Assembly (NCBI RefSeq): GCF_042186555.1
Contig: NC_133326.1
Location: forward strand, 589,448,574-589,512,573
Length of the DNA: 64,000 bases
Direction: 5' to 3'
Origin: Aquarana catesbeiana
Lineage: Eukaryota; Chordata; Amphibia; Anura; Ranidae
Made by a program: the position numbers and the translations under genes. The notes beneath the pieces were generated by a model. That model saw only the letters and a list, made by a program, of their open reading frames with translations. It made no database searches and was not told the DNA's origin. This document shows, piece by piece, positions 22,832 through 33,735 of the stretch; the first letter of the stretch is position 1; every line of letters begins with the position of its first letter.

Positions 22832-23190
22832 TTAAAGTGGTTGTAAACTGCTGGACTTTTTATTTTTTCCTACCTGCAAGGCAAAAGCATAATGTGCTAG
22901 TATGTAACCCATACTAGCACATTATGTGAAACTTACCTGAAAACGAAGCCTTCCAGTGATGCGATGTCATCGCTGGAGACAGCTTTCATCTGTCTGTCAC
23001 CTGTCTTGCTTCCGGGTTTGTAGGCTCCAGCTCTGTGACTGGCCGGAGCCGCAATGATGTCACTCCCATGCATGCCACGGTCATGGTACATGGCTCTGAA
23101 GGAATGGCATGCATGACTGTTTCTTCAGAGTGCATTGGCCAGTGATGTCACTGGCTGCATGTATAATAAATATCTCCTAAACGGTGCACG
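22832..23190. mobile_element. TTAAAGTGGTTGTAAA-type MITE, right end missing
   Basis: It starts with TTAAAGTGGTTGTAAA. The body parallels the complete copy at 54111-54562, including a hairpin (GTGCTAGTATG...CATACTAGCAC) and a GC-rich middle. It breaks off before the right terminus, close to where Gypsy-2 sequence begins. Confidence 0.6.
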
Positions 23191-23229
23191 TTTGGGTCTC
23201 AGAGATGTCAGTTTGGGTGAAAGCCAAAA

Positions 23230-23522
23230 TCCTATCCTTAGGGATAATGGGTTGTGGAGGAAGTGGAGAAGGAGACTAAAAAGCTTTGAGACAAAGCATC
23301 AGCCTTAATGTTTTTTGGCCCTGGTAGATAAGAGATTGTAAAGTCAAATCGGGAGAAGAACAATGACCACCTAGCTTGACGTGAGTTCAGTCTTTTAGCA
23401 GAATGGATGTATTCAAGGTTTTTGTGAACTATGAATGGATAGCAAGCTCCCGCCAGCCAGTGTCTCCATTCTTCTAAAGCTAGTTTATGCCTGGAAGTTC
23501 TCTGTTGCCTATATCATAATTT
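23230..23522 (-). pseudogene. Gypsy-2 RNase H fragment (distal part)
   Basis: Read on the minus strand, this begins NYDIGNREL and continues with EEWRHWLAG, LEYIHSAKRLNSRQARW and FTISYLPGPKNIKADALS. That is the second half of a Ty3/Gypsy RNase H. It joins without a gap to the fragment ending at 41213 (AEQNYDI) once the 13-bp duplication TATATCATAATTT (23510-23522 and 41213-41225) is removed. Integrase is not found to the left, so the 3' part of this element is lost. Confidence 0.85.
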
Positions 23523-23610
23523 CAAAATAAATTGCAGCGAGGGGGCATGGCTAACCGCCAAGCAAGATGGACTTTTACCTCCTCAGCTCCTGCACCGATC
23601 GGACCATATA

Positions 23611-24660
23611 GATAAAGAGTATTCCTGCGCTACCATATACGGGGAAAGGAAACACTAGGAAAAGCAGCCTACACCAAGTGGGGTGCAACCTGACCCTATA
23701 TATAAAAGAAATGATTAAAAGTGTGGTGTTGCGCTAATCCTTAAAGCATATAAAAGTATGTGGGAAAATATATAAATCAATAAATAAATAGTGTAAGTGT
23801 GTCCCACTTATAATAATGGTTCTAGTATATTAGTAAACAAATCCGTGATTCACCAACATAGGCAACCTGGTGCAAAAATAATCATAAATAAATAACATCT
23901 CCTCTGGGGGCATCCGTCTATCAAGTAGTTTCCTGGTCCCTGAACATTCTCCTCCCGCTGGTCTTGTAGGGTGATACAAGGACCTGCACAGCCGGTACCC
24001 TCCTCTCCGCCGCAACTCCAGCAGGGTATGCCCCCAGAGGAGATAAGCCAGGATAGGATCTAATTAGTATCGCTCCCACGATTGGCTGATGCTGTGGTTT
24101 TGCTAGCTAAGGGTCACCATGCCCAATATTGGCTAAAGCAAGTACCCTATTACCTTCAGGTAAGGGGCCACTGCCCACCACTGCGTGCTGTGTTGCATGA
24201 AGAAAGGATACACATCACAACTGTTATCAGTCACTTTAATTTATTCCCAACGGATCACTGTTTATACACACTATTTGGACTTTATTAACCTTCAGTGGAT
24301 CACTTTTTATGCACGTGGATTTGTTGACTTTATTTGTTGAATATCACAAGGTTCCAGTTAAACTGTCACTTGTATTGTGTTCATGAGCTCAAGTCACACT
24401 TCATCTTTGTTTGTTTGCAATATGCCCGGCTGCATTGTATACACCTATTTTTATTAATTTTCTAGCCAGGTATTGCCATTTGATTTTATTGCATCCGTTA
24501 TGTGTTATTTATTTATGATTATTTTTGCACCAGGTTGCCTATGTTGGTGAATCACGGATTTGTTTACTAATATACTAGAACCATTATTATAAGTGGGACA
24601 CACTTACACTATTTATTTATTGATTTATATATTTTCCCACATACTTTTATATGCTTTAAG
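23611..24660. mobile_element. Inverted-repeat insertion in the L1-2 5' UTR (Penelope-like fragment)
   Basis: GATCGGACCATATA flanks the block at 23597-23610 and 24661-24674 (14-bp TSD). Arms at about 23739-23897 and 24503-24660 are inverted copies of each other. A smaller hairpin (ATCTCCTCTGGGGGCAT, 23899-23915, with its complement near 24028-24044) is nested inside. The variable-length TSD and inverted partial copies fit Penelope-like insertion products. No ORF is credible. Confidence 0.65.
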
Positions 24661-24746
24661 GATCGGACCATATAACATCATAACCGCCACCCAGGCACCT
24701 CTCAGGGGCAGACAAGTACACAGAAATATCGCCAAAGGACTCCACT

Positions 24747-25793
24747 ATGTCATATCAAACTCGCAAAAGAAAAGAATATAGGCCGCCGAAGAAACAGACT
24801 GATTTCTTCACACTGCCGTCAGATACAGAATTCCAAGATGGCGCCCGCGGCCCTGTACACGGAACGGCCGCGGTCTATACTGACCTCCCTGATGCAGATG
24901 AGTCAGAAATTTCTCCACAGCATCAATCCTCTGACTCCAATCCACCTTATTCTTCGATATCAGCCGGCAACAGTCCCGCAAAATCGAGGATGCGACTGGA
25001 TTCAACAGACGCCATAACGGAGGTGAGTCCTGTATCTCCCCTCACCTCAGCACAGACATCTGCCATAGCAGCCTTCCCCACAACCAATCAGCCAGTATTA
25101 GACACCACAATGAAGGAGATAATCATCACTCTGCAGAATTCACTTCATAATGACATAGCATCCATGTTCACAAAACTTTCCTCTCATATGCAGCATGTGG
25201 GTCAGAAAGTACACCAGATTGAAAACCATATAGGCACTGTGACCGAAACAGTAAATGACCTGGTGGAGGCGCAGGACCACACACACTAAGAGCAACAGTG
25301 GATGAAAGCCAAAATGGCGGACCTCGAAGACAGGTCCCGCCGAAATAACGTAAAAATTAGAGGCATACCTGAAAATATTATGCCGCAAGATTTAAATGCG
25401 TATGCCATAAAATTGATTTCTACCATTCTACCAGATCTGGCACCGGTAGAAACCATTATTGACCGCATACATTGCATTCCCAAACCTCCGCCCCTACCTG
25501 CCGATGTACCTAGGGATGTCCTTATGAGGGTCCATTTTTTCCATGCCAAAGATCAACTCTTGTTCAAATCCAGGCATCTAGGGAAACTCCCGGCACCATA
25601 CAGTCACCTGCAACTGTTTGCTGACCTTTCACAATACACCAGACAGCTACGCAGACAGCTGAATACCATCACAAAATCGCTTAACAATCATAAAATCCCG
25701 TATCAATGGGGATTCCCCACAAAAATTTTGGTTACCAAAAATGGAGCCAGACACAGCATCTCCATGGTTCAATCTTTGGGGAATTATCCCTGA
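24747..25793 (+). pseudogene. L1-2 ORF1 with a single in-frame stop
   Basis: L1 ORF1 protein is an RNA-binding chaperone that coats LINE RNA. The start is MSYQTRKRKEYRPPKKQTDF, parallel to the start of ORF1 in L1-3. A low-complexity Ser/Pro segment follows. A coiled-coil region then includes NSLHNDIASMFTKLSSHMQH, and the RNA-binding domain begins at DLEDRSRRNNVKIRGIPEN and continues to near IPYQWGFPTKIL. The two open pieces (24747-25289 and 25302-25793) are in the same frame, separated by one TAA at 25287. One base change therefore explains the break. The rest of the 349-codon frame is open. Confidence 0.85.
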
Positions 25794-26231
25794 GTCACCT
25801 GAAACAATCATTTTCAATCAAAAGGGGACTGCCCTCAACGCACCTGACAATCCCACAATTGGGAAATCTTATCATGTTCATACATGGCGGTTAAAACATT
25901 AAAACCCAGGTAACACTTAGTCCGATCGGATGCCTTGCTCGTTGCATATTGCACCACAAACTTTCACCCCGCAAATCCTTATTGCAGCCTAGTTGTGATT
26001 GGCTGTCAACAGTTATCGATCTACAATCAATTGTTTGTTTTAGATTGCACTCTATTAATTTTTCTTTTATTTTCAACCCCTTTTTTCCTCACTTTACCTT
26101 ATCACCCTGAGAGCACCTGACTACGACGAAACCGGAGCATCCACATATTGAATAATACCGAACATCGTATCGGAAACACCTGATTGTGAGTACCACCATT
26201 TCTTATCACACACTACCACAAACCAAGCAGA

Positions 26232-26568
26232 ATGCCTAAATTCCTGACCCTCAACGTCAGGGGTCTTAACCGTCCTGCTAAAAGAGCATCTATGTGGCGC
26301 ACAGCCAAAGAATCCAACTGTGATGTCCTTTGTCTACAGGAAACACACTTTAAAAAATCAGCAGAACCTAAATGCACTAATCGTTAATTTACCCACATTT
26401 ACCAAGCATCAGGCCCCACTAAACAAAATGGAGTTATGATCGCATTTAGAACTCTGTCACCGTTAAGTTGCACGACAGCATAATTGACAAAGAAGGCCGC
26501 TACCTGGTCCTAGACTGTACCCTAGACAAAACCAGATATACTATTGTCAATGTGTATATACCCAACAT
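26232..26568 (+). pseudogene. L1-2 ORF2, endonuclease N-terminus
   Basis: The frame starts MPKFLTLNVRGLNRPAKR and contains LCLQETHF, the glutamate-bearing motif of the apurinic-type endonuclease that nicks target DNA. It continues with decay to TIVNVYIPN, where the hAT element begins at 26569. Stops are present, and the remainder of the endonuclease (including the SDH motif) and all of the reverse transcriptase are missing. Confidence 0.8.
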
Positions 26569-26861
26569 TAGGGATGAGCTTCGTGTTCGAGTCGAACCCA
26601 TGTTCGACTCGAACATCGTCTGTTCGCCCGTTCGCCGAATTGCGAACGATATGGGCCGTTCGCGCCAAATTCGTGTGGCGCGTCACGGCCCATAATTCAC
26701 TGCGGCATCGCAGTGCATTGCTGGCTGATGATTGGCCAAGCATGTACTATGACCCGCATGCTTGGCCAATCACAGCGCCGCCTGAACAGAGAGCCGTAAT
26801 TGGCCAAAGCCAAGGAGGCTTTGGCCAATTATGGCTCAGGGGATTTAGTACACGCCCCACA

Positions 26862-26870
26862 CTATATAAG
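26862..26870 (+). promoter_or_regulatory. TATA box of the hAT element
   Basis: CTATATAAG lies downstream of repeated ATTGGCC (inverted CCAAT) words at about 26735, 26764, 26801 and 26823. The same set of elements in the same order recurs at 61785-61930 in the related fragment, which supports a real Pol II promoter of this family. Confidence 0.65.
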
Positions 26871-27061
26871 GCTGCCTGCACGGCGGCCCTGTGTAGTGTG
26901 TGTTCCGGTTCATTGAGAGAGAGAGACAGACAGACAGTGACATTTGATTTGAGTTAGATAGATTAGGCAGAACAGTCAGTCAGTTAGCTGCACTTACAGT
27001 GTATTGTGTATATATATGCATCCCAGGTGTTGCATATATATATATATATATACACTGTATT

Positions 27062-27561
27062 CAGTTTAGCTAGATCCGTTCTTGTTATCTTCCTACTGAC
27101 AGGCAGGCTTGTCTTGTTACAGTATTTACAGCTACCTGAAGAAAATTACTGGTGTTCTTTCGATCCTATTAGTACCACAGTCAGGCAGCTAGACTATTTA
27201 CAGTTAGTGCAGTGCATCCTGCTCACAGTGTTCAGCTAGATCCGTTCCTGTTATCTTCTTACTGACAGGCAGGCTTGTCTTGTTACAGTATATACAGCTA
27301 CCTGAAGAAAATTGCTGGTGTTCTTTTGATCCTATTAGTACCACAGTCAGGCAGCTAGACTATTTACAGTTAGTGCAGTGCGTCCTGCTCACAGTGTTCA
27401 GCTAGATCTGTTCCTGTTATCTTCTTACTGACAGGCAGGCTTGTCTTGTTACAGTATATACAGCTACCTGAAGAAAATTGCTGGTGTTCTTTTGATCCTA
27501 TTAGTACCACAGTCAGGCAGCTAGACTATTTACAGTTAGTGCAGTGCGTCCTGCTCACAGT
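27062..27561 (+). repeat. 167-bp tandem repeat, three units (hAT 5' region)
   Basis: Units start at about 27064, 27231 and 27398 with TTCAGCTAGATCCGTTCCTG (first unit slightly changed). They are nearly identical. The block is in the leader between promoter and transposase. Confidence 0.9.
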
Positions 27562-27850
27562 GTTCAGCTAAAACTACAAGTTAGTGGGGTGCGTCCTGCT
27601 CACAGTGTTCAGCTAAACCTACAAGTTAGTGCGGTGCGTCCTGCTCACAGTGTTCAGCTAAACCTACAAGTTAGTGTGGTGCGTCCACCTCACAGTGTTC
27701 AGCTAAACCTACAAGTTAGTGGGGTGCGTCCTGTTCACAGTGTTCAGTTAAACCTACAATTTAGTGGGGTGCGTCCTGTTCACAGTGTTCAGCTAAACCT
27801 ACAAGTTAGTGGGGTGCGTCCACCTCACAGTGTTCAGCTAAAGCTACCTG
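27562..27850 (+). repeat. 45-bp tandem repeat, about seven units (hAT 5' region)
   Basis: GTTCAGCTAAACCTACAAG begins at 27562 and recurs every 45 bp up to 27832. Because 45 is a multiple of three, one frame stays open and reads a 15-residue repeat (HSVQLNLQVSGVRPA). The repeat grew out of the last part of the 167-bp unit, which shares its boundary words. Confidence 0.92.
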
Positions 27851-27912
27851 TAGAAGGTTGGTGGTGTTCTCATACTACAGGCAGGCAGTTGATTTTGCTA
27901 GCTGCAGTATCA

Positions 27913-27916
<4 letters not shown>

Positions 27917-27962
<46 letters not shown>
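27917..27962. repeat. (TA)n microsatellite
   Basis: A TA run between the 45-bp repeats and the hAT coding region. It creates false Tyr-Ile ORFs on both strands. Confidence 0.9.
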
Positions 27963-27965
<3 letters not shown>

Positions 27966-28168
27966 AGCTTAGTGCAGCTACAGGCCATTAGTAAGTCTGG
28001 AAGGCCAAGAAGGAGAGGCAGACAGTCACAAGCCAATAAGAGAGGGCAAGCAGGCTCTGTGTCTAGTGCTGGTCGTGGAGACGGTGCATCCTCATCAGCA
28101 CGTGGCCGTGGGACACGCTTGGCCTTTTTTCGGCAGCTGGCCGTGTTGAGCCGCAACATGCGGAAGAC

Positions 28169-31015
28169 TTGGTCGAGTGGATGACCAAGCCGTCCTCATC
28201 CTCCTCATCCTCTCTCACCCATGCCCAGGGTACTTTGTCTGGCAAAGCAGCGGCCTCTTCCCTCGGCTCAATGTCATCAGTGACTCCTTCCCTAGCCCCA
28301 CCATGTCCTCCTGAGGAGTCCCTCGAACTGTTTGACCACAGTGTTGGGTACATGCTCCAGGAGGATGCCCAGCGTTTGGAAGGCTCTGATGATGATACTG
28401 AGCTCGATGAAGGCAGTAACATGAGCACGGACAGAGGGGGTGCCCAAGAAGGACAGCAATCTGGCAGTCATGCTCCCTCTGCTGCAGCATACTGCCAGGT
28501 TTGCTCCAGTGATGAGGAGGGAGGGGATGATGAGGTCACTGACTCAATGTGGGTGCCTGATAGGAGAGAGGAGGAGGAGGAGGAGGAGGAGGAGGTGGCA
28601 CATCATAAGGGCAGCACATTGACTGCATCACACCCCAAAGCTCCACATGTGCAGGGCGCTGCAGTCTCTGCGTGTTATTCAAAAAGTTCTTTGGTGTGGG
28701 CCTTTTTTGAGACATGTGCATCAGATCGCACCGCTGCTATTTGCAACATATGTCTCAAGCGTATCTCTCGTGGCCAAAACATCTCCCGCTTGGGTACCAC
28801 ATGCTTGACCAGACATATGTTGACCTGCCATGCAGTTCGTTGGCAAGCGTATCTAAAAGACCCACACCAAAGAACAAAGAGGACCTCTCCTTGCTCCTCA
28901 TTAGCTGAGATTTCCAACCCCACTATACCTTCAGTCCTCTCTGAGACCTGCACTGAGAGGAATGAAGGTGTAGAATTAGGTGTGTCACAGCCAAGTACTT
29001 GTGGGCAATCTGCTTTTGGTACACCGACGTCAGATTGTACCAGGCAAATTTCCCTGCCCGAGCTGCTGCACCGCCGAAAGAAGTTTGCTCCCAGCCATCC
29101 ACATGCCCAGCGGTTGAATGCTAGCTTGGCAAAATTGCTAGCACTTCAACTGCTACCTTTTCAGTTGGTAGACTCTGCCCCCTTCTGTGAGTTTGTGGAA
29201 TGTGCGGTTCCTCAGTGGCAGGAACCCAAACGCCACTTTTTCTCACGGAAGGCGATTCCGGCTCTCTACCAGCATGTGGAAGGCAATGTCCATGCCTCGC
29301 TGGACAGGGCGGTCAGCAGTAAGGTGCATATTACCGCTGACTCATGGTCCAGCAGGCATGGACAGGGATGTTACCTAAGTTTCACGGCGCATTGGGTGAC
29401 TCTGCTGGCAGCTGGGAAGGATGCAGGACAAGGTGCAGTAGTGTTGGAGGTTGTTCCGCCACCACGCCGCCAAAATGCTAATGATTGTGACACACCTCTC
29501 TCCTCCACCCCCTCCTCTTCTTCTTCCTCCATGGCCTCTTCCTGTGCTTTGTCCTCGGAACCAGCGGTGCTCCGTAGCCGTTCAAGGGGCTACGCAAGTA
29601 CGCAGGCCAAAAGATGCTATGCGGTGCTTGAGCTGGTGTGCTTGGGGGACAAGAGCCACACTGGGGCAGAGGTTCTGTCAGCTCTGCAGGGGCAGGTTCA
29701 GAGTTGGTTGATGTCACGCCAACTTAAGGCAGGAATGGTGGTTTGCGACAATGGCACCAACCTCCTCTCTGCCCTCCGACAGGGACAAATGACCCATGTT
29801 CCCTGTTTGGCTCACGTCCTTAACTTGGTGGTGCAGCGGTTCCTGGGCAGGTACCCGGGCTTACAGGATGTCCTGAGGCAGGCCAAGAAAGTCTGTGTGC
29901 ATTTCCGCCGGTCATATAATGCCAGTGCTCGGCTGACGGACCTCCAAAAGGAGTTTAACCTGCCCAAGAACCGCCTAATCTGTGACATGCCCACCAGGTG
30001 GAACTCAACGTTGGCCATGCTGCAGCGGCTGCACACGCAGCAGAGGGCCATCAATGAGTACCTGTGCGACTATGGCACCAGGACAGGGTCAGGGGAGCTT
30101 GGATTTTTTTCCCCACGCCAGTGGGCCATTATCAGGGATGCATGCACTGTCCTGTCACCATTTGAGGAGGCCACGAGGATGGTGAGCAGTGACAGTGCAT
30201 GCATCAGTGACACTGTCCCCCTTGTCCACCTGTTGGAGCACACGCTGCGTGGAATAATGGACAGGGCACTTGAGGCAGAACAGAGGCAGGAAGAGGAGGA
30301 CTTCCTTAGCTCTCAAGGCCCCCTTTATCCAGACAGTGTTCCTGCGTGCCTGCCGATCACACAGGAAGAGGACGAGGAGGAGGAGGAGGAGGAAGATTGT
30401 GTCAGTATGGAGGTGGAGCCTGGCACTCAGCATCAGCAGCAGTCTTTAAGTGATCAGTCCCAAGAAACACATGGACTTGTACGTGGCTGGGAGGAGGTGG
30501 CTGCGGACCATGTCGTCCTTAGTGACCCAGAGGACTCCGGACCGAATGCCTCAGCAAACCTACGCTGCATGGCCTCCCTGATCCTGCAAAGCCTGCGTAA
30601 GGATCCTCGTATTCGTGGTATCAAGGAGAAGGACCAATACTGGCTGGCAACCCTCCTTGATCCACGTTACAAGGGTAAGGTTGCGGACCTTATCTTGCCA
30701 TCGCAGAGGGAGCAGAGGATGAAACATCTTTGGGAGGCCTTGCAGAAAGGTCTGTGCAACGCGTTCCCAGAGACTGGGAGGTTACAAACTCCTGTTTCTG
30801 GACAACGTGTTGCTCAGGCTTCGGTCAGTCAAAGAAGGAGCGGTGGAGAAGGCGGCCGTCTGACCGATGCATTCAGACAATTTTTTGGTCCACAGCCCCA
30901 AGGTATGATCGGTTCCAGCAACCATCGCCAGCGTCTGTTTTACATGGTGCAGGAATACCTAGGGGCAAGATCAGACTTGGACACCTTTCCCACCAAAAAT
31001 CCTCTGGGTTACTGA
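28169..31015 (+). pseudogene. hAT transposase (BED zinc finger, RNase H-like core), C-terminus lost
   Basis: This is a long open frame of about 948 codons for a hAT cut-and-paste transposase. It has an acidic Glu run (about residue 133), a BED-type zinc finger (CNIC at about residue 191, HMLTCH at about 216), and the RNase H-like core with the first Asp in ITADSWSS (about 388), the second in VCDNGTN (about 526), and a likely catalytic Glu in SPFEEATRMVS (about 666) after the RWNSTLAML motif. The predicted 5' codon is TTG, so the true start lies upstream. A basic N-terminal segment (GRPRRRGRQSQANKRGQ) lies in another frame at 27993 and meets this frame at a T run (28125-28130), suggesting one frameshift. 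The protein ends NPLGY at a TGA formed at the deletion joint. The hATC dimerisation domain is absent, so the product should be inactive. Confidence 0.88.
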
Positions 31016-31567
31016 CAATTCTCTGAACAACAATGGCAACAGGCACTCAGATCAATATATAGAGCCACCTGCTGCACCTCCTTATGGGAATTAACAAACA
31101 AAATAACACTTAGATGGTATCTGACACCCCACAGATTGGCTAAATTCCAGTCCAACAACTCCTCTCTATGTTGGAGAAATTGTAACCAAATAGGGACTCT
31201 AATCCACATTATGTGGTCATGTCCAGTGCTGGCAAAATTGTGGAAAGAGGTAGAACTTCTTATCCAAGAAATAGGACACTACAACATCTCTCTCACACCA
31301 CAACTAGCCGTCCTCAATATGATACCGGAAAACATACCATCATCATTTAAAACGATTCTCACACATATACTTCTTGCCACTAGACTGCTCATCACCAAAT
31401 CTTGGAAAACATCCAACGCACCATCTTTAATGGATGTAATCACTTTGGTCCACTCACACAGTATATATGAGACCATACACTCCAGGGGAAATAACTCACA
31501 GACAAAAACTCAACGACTCTGGCAACCTTGGAAGAGTTGGTATGCACAAAAAATAGAGAAAAACTGA
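31016..31567 (+). pseudogene. L1-2 ORF2 C-terminus
   Basis: The frame contains LRWYLTPHRLAKFQ, LCWRNCNQIGTLIHIMWSCP and LAKLWKEVELLI. This is the cysteine-bearing C-terminal segment of L1 ORF2, and it ends WKSWYAQKIEKN. The 3' UTR follows to about 31905 and then an A-rich tail (AAATAAATAAAT). This fixes the orientation of L1-2 and shows that only the middle of the element was deleted. Confidence 0.85.
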
Positions 31568-31906
31568 GAAAACTGCATACACACATGTAACTTAACTCCG
31601 ACAATACCATGCGTATTATAGTGCTCCCCCCCCCTTTCCTTCTTACCCCATCTCTACTATCAATACACTGGGTTACTCACCCTTATTACTGCACTTGACT
31701 CTATTGCATTTACTCTGAGTATAAACTTGTTTTATTCAGCAATTGCTTACATTGCTATTACGTTTTTGTGGTACGAATTTTCAATATAAGTCATATGTAA
31801 TACTTACTCTGTAAATGTTTGTTCTATGATGTACCATTCACTTCATATGCTACCTTAGCAATTCATTACACTGTAAAATGTAAAATCTTCAATAAAAATG
31901 TATTTG

Positions 31907-31937
<31 letters not shown>

Positions 31938-32529
31938 TTGCAGAGCTAATATTGCATGTGTAAACATGCAAAACATTTGCAAATATGCAAGCAATGAACG
32001 TATGACTGTGCAAATACAAACTTGATTGTGCATATAAATGGCATAAATGAATAACCAATAAATAAAGTGCACAGTGCAACAAATTAATTATTAAGTCCAC
32101 ATGTGAAACTCAAAATTGTAGGTGATAAAAATTTGCTTTTAACCCTTGCAGGTTAAAAATAAGAAAAATCGGTCCATATGAATGAATAAACATGAATCAC
32201 TGAAAAATGGAAATAGTTCAAGGTGAGATTGGAGATATGCTCGACATCTATAGAGGTAGACCACCATCCAATAGGAAATCACCGTGGATGGTGGTCTACA
32301 GTATCTCACAAAAGTGAGTACACCCCTCACATTATTGTAAATATTTTATTGCAACTTTTCATGTGGCAACACTGAAGAAATGACACTTTGGTACAATGTA
32401 AAGTAGTGAGTAGTGTAAATTTGCTGTCCCCTCAAAATAACTCAACACACAGCCATTAATGTCTAGACTGCTGGCAACAAACGTGAATACACCCCTAAGT
32501 GAAAATGTCCAAATTGGGCCCAAAGTATC

Positions 32530-33329
32530 AGTATTTTGTGTGGCCACCATTATTTTGCAGCACTGCCTTAACCCTCTTGGGCATGGAGTTCACCAGAGCT
32601 TCACAGGTTGCCACTGGAGTCCTCTTCCACTCCTCCACGACAACATCACAAAGCTGGTGGATGTTAGAGACTTTGCGCTCCTCCACCTTTCGTTTGAGGA
32701 TGCCCCACAGATGCTCAAAAGGTTTAGGTCTGGAGACATGCTTGGTCAGTCCATCACCTTTACCTTCAGCTTCTTTAGCAAGGCAGTAGTTGTCTTGGAG
32801 GTGTGTTTGGGGTCGTTATCATGTTGGAATACTGCCCTGTGGCCCAGTCTCCGAAGGGAGATGATCATGCTCTGTTTCAGTATGTCATAGTACATGTTGG
32901 CATTCATGGTTCCCTCAATGAACTGTAGCTCCCCAGTGTCGGCAGCACTTAGGCAGCCCCAGACCATGACACTTCCACCACCATGCTTGACTGTAGAGAC
33001 ACACTTGTCTTTGTACTCCTCACTTGGTTGCTGCAACACACGCTTGACACCATCTGAAACCAAATAAGTTTATCTTGATCTCTTCAGACCACAGGACATG
33101 GTTCCAGTAAGCGATGTCCTTAGTCTACTTGTCTTCGGCAAACTGTTCGCGGGCTTTCTTGTGCATCATCTTTAGAGGAAGCTTCCTTCTGGGATGACAG
33201 CCATGCAGACCAATTTGATGCAGTGTACAGCGTATGGTCTGAGCACTGACAGGCTAACCCACCCCCCCACCCCTTCAACCTCTGCAGCAATGCTGGCAGG
33301 ACTCATATTTCCCAAAGACAACCTCTGTA
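32530..33329 (-). pseudogene. Tc1-C transposase remnant
   Basis: The longest open piece (33063-32746) reads from GVKRVLQQPSEEYKDKC through GGGSVMVWGC to HDNDPKHTSKTTTALLKK, the second catalytic Asp region. The Glu motif has decayed: the plus-strand complement near 32711 encodes a changed version of the NPIEHLW region. The DNA-binding domain is absent because of the Penelope insertion. This copy is non-functional. Confidence 0.85.
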
Positions 33330-33661
33330 TATGGAAGAGAGAAAATTGTTTGTGGGAATTGAGTGTATGGGACTGACAACATCCTTAAAACATGAAGAGA
33401 GGAAACGTGCAACAAGTGCAGCAAGGGCCGCCCCCTTGGACTTTTAAGGCAGAAATAGGAGTAGTGGTGTAAATAAAAGGCAGCAGAGTGCCACTTTTAT
33501 TGAGTACACAATATGTAATACATTTTATAAACATGAACAGTGACATTTAAATATACAAGGTATACTAATGAACCAGTTAATACATAGCTATATATATCAA
33601 ACCCAAAGCTTATAATCCAGGCACTGCCAGAGTCAAAATGAGGTCAGTCTGTGAAGATTTG

Positions 33662-33735
33662 CAGCATACATCCTGACATGTTTCTGAAATTTATTGGTAT
33701 ATATTTTTTCCTTCATCAGAGAAGGTTTACATCTG
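33662..33735 (-). ncRNA. Hammerhead-like ribozyme motif of PLE-a
   Basis: The minus strand carries CTGATGA, then 28 nt, then GAAA, CATG and TC. This is the conserved hammerhead core with a minimal, self-complementary stem III (ACATGT) and a permitted cleavage triplet GTC. Stem I can form through TTCT before the core and AGGA after the cleavage site, closed further out by CAG/CTG. Stem II is short (GAAA/TTTC) with a long loop. Such ribozymes are known in Penelope-like elements and may work as dimers. Activity is not shown. Confidence 0.55.

Larger units (their letters stand above)
26569..31011 (+). mobile_element. hAT transposon inserted in L1-2, right end deleted
   Basis: The left end TAGGGATGAGCTTCG is in hAT style and interrupts the L1 endonuclease frame. 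A GC-rich, CCAAT-bearing promoter region, a TATA box, two tandem-repeat blocks and a long transposase frame follow. The element stops abruptly at about 31011 within the transposase, where L1 ORF2 C-terminal sequence resumes. No inverted right end and no 8-bp TSD partner remain. A related fragment of the left 350 bp is found at 61660-62010. Confidence 0.85.
23538..31930 (+). mobile_element. L1-2: L1-like LINE inserted in element X, with nested elements and an internal deletion
   Basis: AAATAAATTGCAG occurs at 23525-23537 and at 31931-31943, giving a 13-bp TSD with an A-rich 3' tail. The 5' end (CGAGGGGGCATGGCTAACC) has the same start style as L1-3 (GGGGGCGTGGCC), so the 5' side looks complete. 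The order is 5' UTR (with an insertion at 23611-24660), ORF1, ORF2 endonuclease start, hAT element, then only the ORF2 C-terminus and 3' UTR. The reverse transcriptase is gone, lost together with the hAT right end. Confidence 0.85.

Noticed and set aside
27544..27972. ORF with a 15-residue repeat
   Set aside because: The frame is open only because the repeat period is 45 bp; the sequence is a hAT leader repeat with no independent sign of coding. Kept as a finding on structure only.
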